A DNA stretch of 64,000 nt from Halorussus rarus (GTDB lineage: Archaea > Halobacteriota > Halobacteria > Halobacteriales > Haladaptataceae). The stretch's first letter is position 1; every line of letters begins with the position of its first letter. The position numbers were made by a program, and so were the translations under genes. The DNA is taken from the NCBI RefSeq assembly GCF_003369835.1, contig NZ_QPMJ01000001.1:682001-746000 (forward strand). Reading direction: 5' to 3'. Under the pieces are notes generated by a model that made no database searches, was not told where the DNA came from, and saw only the letters and a program-made list of their open reading frames with translations. Below, one piece after another: positions 1-8,099 of the stretch.

Positions 1-408
1 TCGTCGGGCCAGCTGTTCACCAAGACCGTCGAGGTCGGTGACAATGGCACGATCAGCGCCATGTTCGACCTGAGCGGTCAGGACGTCGGCACCGAGCTCT
101 CGGCGCTGCTGTCGGCCGACTCCGACACCGAGGCGACGGCTGACGCCGTTGTGGTCGAGCAGGTCGACGATGGCACGGACGAGACCACCACCAGCGACGG
201 TGGCGAGGACACGTCCACGACCACGACGACCACGACTGAGGAGACCACGACTGAGGAGACCACGACCGAGGAGACCACGACCGAGGAGACTACGACCGAG
301 GAGACCACCACCACGTCGAGTGACGGTGGCATCCCCGGCTTCGGCGTGGCCGTCTCGCTGGTCGCCCTCGTCGCGGCTGCGCTGCTGGCACTCCGCCGCA
401 GCAACTGA
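1..408 (+). CDS. C-terminal part of a PGF-CTERM surface glycoprotein (5' end outside window)
   Basis: The reading frame is open from base 1, so the N-terminus is missing; the annotated ATG at 61 is internal. The visible tail has an acidic region, then a Thr/Glu stalk made of repeated EETTT units, then a GGIPGFG motif, one hydrophobic helix and a final RRSN. This is the classic archaeosortase sorting signal: the PGF tripeptide is recognised, the helix removed and a lipid attached outside the membrane. Thr-rich stalks of this kind are commonly O-glycosylated in haloarchaea. The next gene is archaeosortase A itself. The function of the missing ectodomain cannot be told from here. Confidence 0.9.
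   Translation, partial: SSGQLFTKTVEVGDNGTISAMFDLSGQDVGTELSALLSADSDTEATADAVVVEQVDDGTDETTTSDGGEDTSTTTTTTTEETTTEETTTEETTTEETTTEETTTTSSDGGIPGFGVAVSLVALVAAALLALRRSN
238..312 (+). repeat. Five tandem 15-bp units encoding EETTT
   Basis: Five consecutive copies of GAGGAGACCACGACY, with single-base differences (units 4 and 5 vary most), encode the stalk of the upstream surface protein. The unit is a whole number of codons, so copy-number change by slippage would lengthen or shorten the stalk without a frameshift. Confidence 0.9.
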
Positions 409-423
409 ATAGCTGACTAACCG

Positions 424-460
424 CCGGGAATTCCCCGGTCTTTCGCGGTTCCACATTTTT
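424..460 (+). terminator. Possible terminator after the surface protein gene
   Basis: CCGGG (424-428) and CCCGG (434-438) form a short stem with a 5-base loop. T-rich stretches follow, including five Ts at 456-460. Archaeal termination depends mainly on the T tracts, so the hairpin may be incidental. Confidence 0.4.
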
Positions 461-559
461 CGTGCGCTCAACCCCGTAGCGACTGCACCCGTGCAGCGAA
501 ACGATCCGTTTCCGCATCGGTAGGCCGACGTTACCTAACCCGCCCCCGAGCCGTCAACT

Positions 560-567
560 CTTTATCC
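560..567 (+). promoter_or_regulatory. TATA element of artA
   Basis: CTTTATCC lies about 30 nt before the GTG start at 593, the spacing expected for a leaderless haloarchaeal transcript. This supports the GTG as the start codon. Confidence 0.5.
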
Positions 568-592
568 GAGGACCGCATTCACAACGCTAACA

Positions 593-1519
593 GTGACATC
601 GCCGCTGACCGACGGACTCGCGTGGCTCACCATCGGCGTGTTCGCCGCGGCCACCGCGCTCGACTGGTACGACGACGACCGCGGCCGCGGCCGGGCGCGC
701 TACCTCGCGGCGGGGGCGTGGGTCCTCTTCGGCGTGTTCTGGGCCGCGCTGTTCCCCCACTTCGCCTTCGAGCAGAAGAGCTTCATCGAGGGCGCGCTGA
801 GTCTGGCCGCGCTCCCGGCCTGCCTGTACGTGGCCTACCTGCTCGTGCAGGGTCGGGAAACCCTGTTCCTGCTCTCGCGAGCCGTCGCGTTCATGGGACT
901 CATCTACATGCCGTTCACGATGATCGCGCCCGCCAAGGAGTGGCTCATCGAGACCGTGGCGTGGCAGGGTGAGGTCGTCATGCGAAATCTGGGCTACGAG
1001 TTCCAGGTCATCCAGCGCGAGGAGACGATCCGGGGTGCGTACTTCTTCGCCACCGAGAACCACGGCGAGTTCACCGTCAACGTGCTGCTGGCCTGCACCG
1101 GCCTCGGTAGCATCGCCATCTTCGGCGGGCTCATCGCGGCGGTCCGCGCGCCGCTGCGCCGGAAGCTCCGGGCGCTGGCCGTCGCCGTCTCCGTCATCTG
1201 GGCGCTGAACCTGCTGCGGGTCGTGTTCATCACGCTCGCGTTCAGCCAGCAGTGGCTCCAGGTGTTCGTCGAGCCGACGATGGCGCTCGTCGGCTACGAG
1301 AACCCCAACATGGTGTCGTACTTCATCTCCGACCGCGTGCTGGCCCAGAGCCTCTCGGTGGTCGCGCTGGTCGGCATCTCGTGGGCGGTCGCCCGCGAGG
1401 TGCCGGAGCTGCTGACCGTCGGCGAGGACGTGCTCTACGTCGTGACCGGCGACGAGTACGACCTCCACGAGGCGGTCGGGACCGAGCGCCCGGTCGCGGC
1501 GGACGGCAAGGGCGAGTAG
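593..1519 (+). CDS. artA: Archaeosortase A (PGF-CTERM transpeptidase)
   Basis: This polytopic membrane protein of 308 residues is an exosortase/archaeosortase family member that cuts PGF-CTERM proteins and joins them to a membrane lipid. The catalytic set is visible: Cys168 in LLACTGLGS, Arg209 in NLLRVVF and Arg248 in FISDRV. The spacing (41 and 39 residues) equals that reported for the essential Cys173, Arg214 and Arg253 of Haloferax volcanii ArtA. Several hydrophobic helices precede the catalytic Cys, and an acidic cytoplasmic tail of about 45 residues follows the last one. The start is GTG, supported by the TATA spacing. The preceding gene encodes a PGF-CTERM substrate, and btuF at 14.6 kb encodes another. 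Confidence 0.95.
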   Translation: MTSPLTDGLAWLTIGVFAAATALDWYDDDRGRGRARYLAAGAWVLFGVFWAALFPHFAFEQKSFIEGALSLAALPACLYVAYLLVQGRETLFLLSRAVAFMGLIYMPFTMIAPAKEWLIETVAWQGEVVMRNLGYEFQVIQREETIRGAYFFATENHGEFTVNVLLACTGLGSIAIFGGLIAAVRAPLRRKLRALAVAVSVIWALNLLRVVFITLAFSQQWLQVFVEPTMALVGYENPNMVSYFISDRVLAQSLSVVALVGISWAVAREVPELLTVGEDVLYVVTGDEYDLHEAVGTERPVAADGKGE

Positions 1520-1552
1520 CCGCCCGGGCTATTTTGTTCGACGGCGACTTCG

Positions 1553-2326
1553 CTACTCGACGTCGAGCAGTTCGTCCGGCGCGCCCGCCAGCTCGCGGAG
1601 CGCGTCGGCCTCGATGTGGTGGAGGTCGCCCGGTACCACGAGCAGGTGGAGCGGGTCGCCGAACTCGCGGTCGGCGAGCGCGGCGATGCGGTCGGCGACC
1701 ACCAGTGGGTCGGGGCTCCCGGCGCGCGCAACCACGACGCCCAACAGGTCGCCGTACTCGTCGGCGAGCAGGGCGGCGGCGTGGTCGGCGGTCATGTACT
1801 CGTCGTTCTCGACCTTGATGTCCAGATAGACGAGGGTGTGGAGTCCGCGCTCGCGGTTCTCGTCGACGGCGTCGGTGACGCTGGCCGGGACGCCGTCGGC
1901 GCCGTGGGCGTAGTCGAACGGGAGCGTCGTGGCCTTGCCGAACCGGTAGTTCTGGAGTCCGGTCAGTCCGCTGGCCGCCGATTCTGCGGTCGGCGCGTGG
2001 ACGACGCGCGTGTCGATGCCGCGTTCCTCGGCCCGGAGCCGGAGGTCCACGTGCGTGGTCGAGATCATCGTGTCGCCCGCGGTGAGGAAGACCGCGTCGC
2101 CGTCCTCGCCGGCACGGAGGATTGCCTCGGGGTCCTGCTCGACGCCCGCGCGGTCGCGGACCTCGATGTCGACGTCGTGGTAGGCTTCGAGATCCTCGAC
2201 GGTCGCGCCGAGCAGTTTGCTGGTGTAGAACTCGGCGAAGACGCGGTTGGCGTCGCGGACGGCGTCGCGGCCCTCGACGGTGATCGAGCGCTCGTCGTAG
2301 AGACCGAGTCCGACGAATGTGAGCAT
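1553..2326 (-). CDS. dphB: Diphthine synthase
   Basis: This SAM-dependent methyltransferase acts on the modified histidine of elongation factor 2 during diphthamide synthesis. The protein of 258 residues opens with FVGLGLYDERSIT (3-15), the tetrapyrrole-methylase-type N-terminus, followed by AGDTMISTTH (83-92) and APTAESAASG (111-120), all typical of archaeal DphB. The ATG at 2326 is chosen over longer in-frame extensions because the family begins with this MLTFVGLG segment. It is transcribed away from trm5 and converges with artA, with about 30 bp between stop codons. Confidence 0.95.
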   Translation of the reverse strand: MLTFVGLGLYDERSITVEGRDAVRDANRVFAEFYTSKLLGATVEDLEAYHDVDIEVRDRAGVEQDPEAILRAGEDGDAVFLTAGDTMISTTHVDLRLRAEERGIDTRVVHAPTAESAASGLTGLQNYRFGKATTLPFDYAHGADGVPASVTDAVDENRERGLHTLVYLDIKVENDEYMTADHAAALLADEYGDLLGVVVARAGSPDPLVVADRIAALADREFGDPLHLLVVPGDLHHIEADALRELAGAPDELLDVE

Positions 2327-2469
2327 AGCGGTGGTAGCGCCGGCGGGTGCTATAGGCTTTCGAGTGCAGTTCGCGCGAGAGAGTACGTGGAGATACATGT
2401 GGAGATACGAGCCGAAGACCGGTAACTACGAAGCGTCACCCTTACCGGCCGCCCCGCGAACCGATAGGT

Positions 2470-3450
2470 ATGGAAGTGCCGTGCGTGCGCGTCGATCGCG
2501 AGCGGGGCGAGGAGACCCGGCAGCGACTGGCCGACGCGGGCCTCCTCGCCGACGAGTTCGAAATCGAAGTCGCGGAGGGGTATCTCTACCTTCCTGTGAC
2601 AGACGCCGACGCGGTGCCCGCGGACCTCTCGGTGGTCGCCCGAGCGGTCGGCGAGCGCGACACGCCCGACACGCCGGCCGACATCCTGGGCTACGAGCCG
2701 ACCTACGAGCGACTCGGCGACATCGTGATCCTGGACGAGGACGACCCCGAACGGGCTCGCGAAATCGCCGACGCGGTGATGGCCTCGGACCTCCCCGTCG
2801 AGGGCGTCGTAAACCGCGCCTCGAAGGTCAAGGGCGAACTCCGGGTCCGCGACTGGGAGGTGCTGGTCGGCGAGGGAACCGAAACGGTCCACCGCGAGTA
2901 CGGCAACGAGTTCCTGGTCGACGTGGCCGAGGTGTACTTCTCGCCGCGACTCGCCACCGAGCGCCACCGGGTCGCCGAGCAAGTCGAGGCGGGCGAGCAG
3001 GCGTTCGACATGTTCGCCGGGGTCGGCCCCTTCGTCGTCCCGTTCGCCGAGCGCGGCGCGGAGGTGGTCGGCGTCGACCTCAACGGGCGCGCGGTCGAGT
3101 ACCTCCGGGAGAACGCCCGTCGGAACGGCGTGGCCGACCGGGTGACGGCGATTCAGGGGGACGTGAGGGACATCGCGCCCGACTACGCCGACTGGGCCGA
3201 CCGCGCGGTGATGAACCTCCCCCACAGCGCCGACGAGTTCCTCGACGCGGCGGTCACGCTGGCCGGCGACGACTGCGTCCTCCACTACTACGACATCCAG
3301 CACGAGGACGACCCCTTCGGGCCGGGCGAGACCGCGATCCGGGACGCCGCCGAACCGGAGTACGACGTCTCGGTCGAGACCCGCCACGTCGTCCGGTCGT
3401 ACGCGCCCCACGAACTCAACGTCTGTCTCGACGTGCGATTGACTCGCTAG
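2470..3450 (+). CDS. trm5: tRNA (guanine37-N1)-methyltransferase, Trm5 type
   Basis: This enzyme methylates G37 next to the anticodon, which prevents frameshifting. The 326-residue protein has an N-terminal D1/D2-like region, the link YFSPRLATERHR (156-167), the SAM motif DMFAGVGPF (180-188), the acidic GVDLN (201-205) and the active-site NLPHSA (249-254). These are all Trm5 hallmarks. It is divergent from dphB, with a 143-bp gap. The ATG at 2470 gives the usual MEVPCVRV start. A tRNA gene follows 118 bp downstream. Confidence 0.93.
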   Translation: MEVPCVRVDRERGEETRQRLADAGLLADEFEIEVAEGYLYLPVTDADAVPADLSVVARAVGERDTPDTPADILGYEPTYERLGDIVILDEDDPERAREIADAVMASDLPVEGVVNRASKVKGELRVRDWEVLVGEGTETVHREYGNEFLVDVAEVYFSPRLATERHRVAEQVEAGEQAFDMFAGVGPFVVPFAERGAEVVGVDLNGRAVEYLRENARRNGVADRVTAIQGDVRDIAPDYADWADRAVMNLPHSADEFLDAAVTLAGDDCVLHYYDIQHEDDPFGPGETAIRDAAEPEYDVSVETRHVVRSYAPHELNVCLDVRLTR

Positions 3451-3568
3451 CGTCGTGCGATTCCGGAACGCTTATTTCGTGCGCAGGGGGTAAATTAGGT
3501 GTAGTCGAGTGCCGGTGTCTCGCCGAACGCAGTGAGGCGAGGCTCGGCGCACGAGCGAAGCGAAGTGC

Positions 3569-3643
3569 GCCGGTGTAGCTCAGACTGGCTAGAGCGATTC
3601 CTTCGTAAGGAATAGGCCGAGGGTTCAAATCCCTCCACCGGCT
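3569..3643 (+). tRNA. tRNA-Thr (anticodon CGT)
   Basis: The full cloverleaf can be drawn: acceptor GCCGGTG with CACCGGC, D stem GCTC/GAGC, anticodon stem ATTCC/GGAAT around loop TTCGTAA (anticodon CGT, reading ACG), a 5-base variable loop, T stem GAGGG/CCCTC around TTCAAAT, and discriminator T. No intron is seen and CCA is not encoded. Five Ts follow immediately (3645-3649), a usual archaeal stop signal. Confidence 0.97.
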
Positions 3644-3673
3644 CTTTTTCAAACCGAAGTCGACTCCGAGCCG

Positions 3674-4762
3674 TCACTCCTTCACGCTGACCCCGACCGT
3701 CGACCTTCGGTCGACGTCCTCGCGCTCGACGCCGTCGAACTCCAGCACGTAGTCCGGCCCGAACGCGGACGCCGGCGTGTGGAACCCCGGTTCGACTTCA
3801 CCCTCCACCACGCGCCGGGCCGACTCCACCGCGGTCTCGGCGGTCAGGTCGTAGGTGTCGGGCGTCCGCATCCGGGCGGCGAACCGCTCGCCGTCCGCGT
3901 TCTCGACCTCGCCCCAGATGCGGCTCGCGCTCTGGGCGCGCTCCTCGGCGGTCGGGCCCGACACCGTCGCGTCGATGACGGACTTCAGGACCTGCTGGAC
4001 CGGTCCCAGTCCGAACACCGACGCGAGCGGGCCGGTCTTGGCCATCACGGTGGCGGCGTACTCCGGGACCGTGGCGTACGTCTCAATGTCGGGAATCCCG
4101 GTCGTGTAGAAGGCCGACGAGACGTCGCCCCACGGGATGGTCACCGCGGTCTTCGGCCCCTGCCCGAAGTCGAGGTGGCGGGTCCGCCACGCAGGCGGCA
4201 CCGTGCGGATCTCGCCGGCGCGCCGGACCGCGCCGGGTCGGGTCAGCCCCTCCACGATGGACTTGGCCGTGCCGGGCGAGAACGTCCCGAGCCCGTCGAT
4301 CGCCAGCGAGAGCCGGGTCGGCGACTCCTGCTCCGTGGCGAGGTAGCCGGCGAGGCAGTCGGTCGGCACGACGTCGAACCCGACCGCCGGGAGCAGCGTC
4401 ACGTCGTTGGCCTCGGCCTCGGCGTCGCGGCCCGCCTCCGCCTCCAGCACGTCTATCTCCCCGGTGATGTCGAGGTAGTCGGTCCCGGCGTCCAGGCACG
4501 CCGAGTAGAGCGGGCGGGCGGTCCGCGAGAACGGTCCGGCGCAGTTCAGCACCGCCGAGAACTCCCCGACCTGCCGCTCGACGACCTCGGGGTATTCGAG
4601 GCTGAACACCCGGTGGTCGAGGCCGAGGTCGGTCGCCTGACGCTCGACCTTCTCGGCCGTCCGGCCGGCCAGAACGGGGTCGAGTCCCTCTTCGACCGCG
4701 GTCCGGGCGACCAGCGCGCCCGTGTATCCGTACGACCCGTAGATGAGCAGTTCGTCGGTCAC
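3674..4762 (-). CDS. Saccharopine dehydrogenase-like oxidoreductase
   Basis: The 362-residue protein starts with a Rossmann signature, LLIYGSYGYTGALVA (about residues 5-19), and continues with AGRTAEKV and NCAGPFSRTARPL, the pattern of the saccharopine dehydrogenase / trans-acting enoyl reductase family (NAD(P)-binding). The substrate is not predictable; members include lipid enoyl reductases and amino-acid dehydrogenases. No membrane helix is evident. Its start at 4762 is separated from the upstream minus-strand gene by 131 bp containing a hairpin, so it probably has its own promoter. Confidence 0.8.
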   Translation of the reverse strand: MTDELLIYGSYGYTGALVARTAVEEGLDPVLAGRTAEKVERQATDLGLDHRVFSLEYPEVVERQVGEFSAVLNCAGPFSRTARPLYSACLDAGTDYLDITGEIDVLEAEAGRDAEAEANDVTLLPAVGFDVVPTDCLAGYLATEQESPTRLSLAIDGLGTFSPGTAKSIVEGLTRPGAVRRAGEIRTVPPAWRTRHLDFGQGPKTAVTIPWGDVSSAFYTTGIPDIETYATVPEYAATVMAKTGPLASVFGLGPVQQVLKSVIDATVSGPTAEERAQSASRIWGEVENADGERFAARMRTPDTYDLTAETAVESARRVVEGEVEPGFHTPASAFGPDYVLEFDGVEREDVDRRSTVGVSVKE

Positions 4763-4841
4763 GACCCCCGATTACACGGTGACGCGTAAAACTCGCGGGG
4801 CCGACGCGGGACGGCCGGTCGGACGGTCCGCGCGACCGTTC

Positions 4842-4869
4842 GTCGTTCCGCTATCGACTGCGGAACGAC
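4842..4869 (-). terminator. Perfect 10-bp inverted repeat between two minus-strand genes
   Basis: GTCGTTCCGC (4842-4851) and GCGGAACGAC (4860-4869) pair perfectly around an 8-base loop. It sits 25 bp past the stop of the minus-strand gene ending at 4894 and 80 bp before the next minus-strand start at 4762. A terminator or an operator for the downstream gene are both possible; no T tract follows on the minus strand. Confidence 0.4.
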
Positions 4870-4893
4870 TCCGTACCCCCTCTGAAACCGAGA

Positions 4894-5565
4894 TTACTCG
4901 CCCGACGTGGTCTCGACGCGCTCGTCGGACTCGCCCGCGTCCGCGGCGGCCGCCGAGTCGGTCTCGTCCTCGCCCGCCTCCGATTCGGTTTCGTCCTCGT
5001 CCGCCCCCGACTCTGTCTCGTCCGCGTCGCCGGACTCGGCGGCGTCCCCGACGTCGGTACCGCCGGTCACGTCGCGCTGGTCGACGTCCCCCTCGTCGAC
5101 GTCGCTGGCCACCTCCGCGGACTCGTCGATCTCGGGCGCGGTGTCGGCCTCGTCGATGTCGGCGTCGGTGGTGTCGACGACGTCCCCGCCGGTGGCGTGG
5201 TCGGCGTCGCGGCCGCCGGGTTCGACCGCGTCCTCGACATCGGGCGACGTGTCGGCCACCTCGGAGACGTCGGTCCGGGAGCGGCCCGGACCCCCGCCGT
5301 CGCCGCCCGACCGGCGCTGGGCGAGCGCGACCCCGACCCAGAACAGGCCGGCCAGCGCCTGGAGGGCGCCGCGCTTGCGGTCGCCCCGGAGGAAGGTCCG
5401 GCCCGCCCGGACCAGTGAGACGACCCCGGACGCGGCCGCGAGGTTACCCGACTCGGCGTGGCGGGCCAGTTTCGGTGCGACCGTCCCGGCCAGCGATCCG
5501 ACTCGCTGGGCGACTCCGTTGCTCCTCTGGTCGAGCGTCTCGGAAACGGGGTCGGAAGAACTCAT
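4894..5565 (-). CDS. Acidic haloarchaeal protein with hydrophobic segment and Asp/Glu-rich tail
   Basis: The likely ATG is at 5565 (MSSSDPVSETL), giving 223 residues; a longer in-frame extension lacks typical haloarchaeal composition. Residues about 35-85 are amphipathic to hydrophobic (GVVSLVRAGRTFLRGDRKR, ALAGLFWVGVALAQRR), resembling a small membrane-associated domain. The remaining 120 residues are almost entirely Asp, Glu, Ser, Thr and Ala in quasi-repeats such as DEDETESEAGEDETD. No catalytic motif is recognised. The tail is low complexity and probably disordered. Confidence 0.7.
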   Translation of the reverse strand: MSSSDPVSETLDQRSNGVAQRVGSLAGTVAPKLARHAESGNLAAASGVVSLVRAGRTFLRGDRKRGALQALAGLFWVGVALAQRRSGGDGGGPGRSRTDVSEVADTSPDVEDAVEPGGRDADHATGGDVVDTTDADIDEADTAPEIDESAEVASDVDEGDVDQRDVTGGTDVGDAAESGDADETESGADEDETESEAGEDETDSAAAADAGESDERVETTSGE

Positions 5566-5705
5566 GTGTACGAACGGAGGGTGTCGATGCAGATAGGCGT
5601 GGTGGCGACGACCGACGTGGGCACTGGAACCCGTCTGGGTCGCCAACCGACCGTGGGCGATGGCCCCGAAGTCGGCGCTCCGGACCGGAATCGAGACGCC
5701 TCCAC

Positions 5706-6035
5706 TCAGTTGAGCGTCTCCCCGCAGCTGACGCACTCGACCCGCTTCTTTCCGGCGGGCGTCCGCGAGACACGCAGCGACCCGCCGGTGTTGCACTCCG
5801 GACAGGCGCTGTTGCCGGTCTCGGCGGCCTGCTGGCGCGCCATCCACGCGACGGTCCGCTCCAACTGGTCGACGCGCTCGGTCAGCTCGACCACCGCGTC
5901 ATCGAACGATTCGGGTCGGCCCTCCCCGTCGGTCGACCGGTCGTCGTCGTCGGTAGCGTCACCGGAATCGGTCGCGACGGCGTCCTCGGAATCAGTGGGG
6001 GTGCCCTCGGAATCGGCGTTGTCGTCGTCGGTCAC
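5706..6035 (-). CDS. Small acidic protein with coiled coil and C-terminal zinc ribbon
   Basis: The 109-residue protein has an acidic disordered N-terminus (1-43), a short helix with heptad character (DAVVELTERVDQLERTVAWM, about 46-65), then two cysteine pairs, CPEC and CVSC, spaced as in a zinc ribbon. Such small haloarchaeal zinc-finger proteins are widespread and mostly unassigned; nucleic-acid binding or protein interaction are possible. It lies 140 bp upstream of the acidic protein on the same strand and could share its transcript. Confidence 0.75.
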   Translation of the reverse strand: MTDDDNADSEGTPTDSEDAVATDSGDATDDDDRSTDGEGRPESFDDAVVELTERVDQLERTVAWMARQQAAETGNSACPECNTGGSLRVSRTPAGKKRVECVSCGETLN

Positions 6036-6225
6036 GGCGCATCCCCCGGATTCGCTCCGGTTCTAGACATGTGGCACCGAGTGACAACCTCCTGGCGGAA
6101 AAATCTACGTCCGGAGCGGGGAGGTGACCTTCTGGGACGCCAACAATTAACCCCGCGGAACCCTTAGCCCGTTTGCTGCGCGGGGGTGCCGTTCGGCCGG
6201 ACTCTGCACAGGCACGGGAGAAAGC

Positions 6226-7182
6226 ATGGTAACTGACCACCAACTCCGGCGAAGCAAGGCGATACAGCAGCGGACCGGCAGAACGTTCCACTTCGCGACG
6301 CGGCTGCTTCCGCGGCGCGTCCGCCATCCGACCTACGTGGTCTACGCGTTCTTCCGCGTGGCCGACGAGGTCGTGGACGACCCGGGCGACGCGTCGCCGG
6401 CGGAGCAGCGCGAGCGACTCGAGCGGCTCCGGGCCGAGGCGCTCGGTCGCCGGGAGACAGACGACGAGGTCCTGGCGGCCTTCAGCGAGGTGCGCGAGGA
6501 CCGGGGCATCCCCGACGAGGAGGTAGAGACGTTCCTCGCCGCGATGCAGACCGACGTCGAGAAGCGCCGCTGGGAGACCCGCGACGAACTGGCGGCGTAC
6601 ATGCGCGGGTCGGCCGCCGCGGTCGGCGTGATGATGCAGCACGTGATGGGCGTCGAGGACCCCGAGCGCGCCGAGCCCCACGCCGTCGCGCTCGGCGAGG
6701 CGTTCCAGCTGACGAACTTCCTGCGCGACGTGCGCGAGGACGTCGTGGAGCGCGACCGCATCTACCTGCCGGGCGACGTCCGCGAGCGCCACGGCGTGAC
6801 GGAGACCGACGTCAGGCGGTGCGACCCCACGGACGGCTTCCGGACCGCGATGGCCGAGGAGCTCCGGCGGGCCGAGCGCAAGTACCGCGAGGGGGTCGCC
6901 GGCATCGAGCACCTGCCCGCGGACTGCCAGTTCGCGGTGCTGTACGCAGCGGTGCTCTACGCCGAGCACCACCGGCTCATCCGGGCGCGCGACTACGACG
7001 TGTTCTCGTCGCCGCCCGAGGTGGGCCCGGTCCGCGCGGCGTGGCTCTGGGCGAAGACCCGGTGGTACTGGCAGCAGTCCCGGGACCCGGTGACCGTGTT
7101 TCGGACCGTCAGCGCCGTCCCCGACGCCGAGGGGGTCCGCGCTCGCCCGAACCGCACCGAGGGGGCCCCGCAGGCCGACTGA
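6226..7182 (+). CDS. crtB: Phytoene synthase
   Basis: The enzyme condenses two geranylgeranyl-PP molecules to phytoene, the first committed C40 carotenoid step. The 318-residue protein carries both Asp-rich Mg-PP sites: DEVVDD (47-52) and NFLRDVREDV (164-173), followed by ERDRIYLP, the squalene/phytoene synthase signature. A purine-rich GGGAG (6216-6220) lies five bases before the ATG, so this start has a Shine-Dalgarno rather than being leaderless. It converges with the cruF-lyeJ-crtD genes, whose products act later in the same pathway. Confidence 0.95.
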   Translation: MVTDHQLRRSKAIQQRTGRTFHFATRLLPRRVRHPTYVVYAFFRVADEVVDDPGDASPAEQRERLERLRAEALGRRETDDEVLAAFSEVREDRGIPDEEVETFLAAMQTDVEKRRWETRDELAAYMRGSAAAVGVMMQHVMGVEDPERAEPHAVALGEAFQLTNFLRDVREDVVERDRIYLPGDVRERHGVTETDVRRCDPTDGFRTAMAEELRRAERKYREGVAGIEHLPADCQFAVLYAAVLYAEHHRLIRARDYDVFSSPPEVGPVRAAWLWAKTRWYWQQSRDPVTVFRTVSAVPDAEGVRARPNRTEGAPQAD

Positions 7183-7235
7183 ACGTCCGGCAACCGCGCC
7201 CCGGATTCTGGCGGAAGCCGCACGACTGCCTCCGA

Positions 7236-8099
7236 TCAGCTCTGCTCGGGTCGCTCTCGACCGAGGCCGGCGACGTCGAACCTGTCGGTCCGGACGAGGC
7301 CCGCCGCGAGCCCGGTCGCCAGCGCCACGGCGATCCAGTTGCCGAAGTAGACGTTCATCGCGCCCCAGAGGAGAACGAAGCTCACCAGGTCGTCCAGCGC
7401 GAACTCGCAGTCGGCGAGCCGCGCGGCCACCGCCTCGCGGTCGAACCCCCACTCGACCAGCGACACCGCGACCAGTCCGCTCAGCAGCCAGCCCCGGAAG
7501 TTCGACAGGGGGACGTCGTAGTAGATCCCGCCGCCGTCGTACGCCCAGAAGCCCAGGCCGACCGCCGCGGGGTCGAGCACCAGATCGACGAGGAGGACGA
7601 CTCCGAGAGCGGCGAGCATCCGGCCGGCCCGGCCGGCCCGCGGCAGGAGGAGCACCACGAGCAGGAAGGCGTTGACCACCAGCGGGAGGAAGAACACCGG
7701 GAGGCCGACCGGCACCCCGCCGACCATCGGCCCCAGCTCCAGCCGGTAGCTGAACTCGCCGTAGGGCGCGCCGTAGTGGACGCCCACGTACTCGATGGCG
7801 TAGCTGTAGGCGGTCACCGCGAGCAGCGCGAGCCCCGCCCGGCGGTCCACGACCGGGGCGAGCCCCGCGACCAGCGGCAGGCGCATCACGACCGTCCCGA
7901 AGAGGACCAGCGCGGGGTTCATCGCGAGCCAGCCCGGCAGCAGCCCCTCGCGGCTCGCCACGAAGAGCGCGGCCCCCACGAGCGGGAAGACGACCGCGAC
8001 GGTGAACCGGTTGTCGCGGACCAGTGCCGACAGCCTCGCCTCGACCGCCCGACGGTCCATCGACGCGGACGCCGGGTCGCCGCTCGGCGACCTACCCAC
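7236..8099 (-). CDS. cruF: Bisanhydrobacterioruberin hydratase (CruF-type)
   Basis: This integral membrane protein of about 287 residues, DUF422/carotenoid-hydratase family, adds water to the C2'' position at the end of bacterioruberin synthesis. Family landmarks are YSYAIEYVGVHYGAPYGEF (near residue 100) and DLVLDPAAVGLGFWAYDGG (near 172), with about seven hydrophobic segments. Position supports the call: crtD-lyeJ-cruF is the characterised haloarchaeal bacterioruberin order. The GTG at 8099 overlaps the lyeJ stop by 8 bp. An ATG at 8060 (MDRRAVEARL) is an equally credible start. Confidence 0.88.
   Translation of the reverse strand: MGRSPSGDPASASMDRRAVEARLSALVRDNRFTVAVVFPLVGAALFVASREGLLPGWLAMNPALVLFGTVVMRLPLVAGLAPVVDRRAGLALLAVTAYSYAIEYVGVHYGAPYGEFSYRLELGPMVGGVPVGLPVFFLPLVVNAFLLVVLLLPRAGRAGRMLAALGVVLLVDLVLDPAAVGLGFWAYDGGGIYYDVPLSNFRGWLLSGLVAVSLVEWGFDREAVAARLADCEFALDDLVSFVLLWGAMNVYFGNWIAVALATGLAAGLVRTDRFDVAGLGRERPEQS

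Noticed and set aside
238-312. Tandem 15-bp repeats considered as a CRISPR-like array
   Set aside because: No spacers separate the units and they are in frame, encoding the EETTT stalk.
5992-7452. Minus-strand frame antisense to crtB
   Set aside because: CrtB on the plus strand has both Asp-rich sites; the opposite frame has no recognisable domain.
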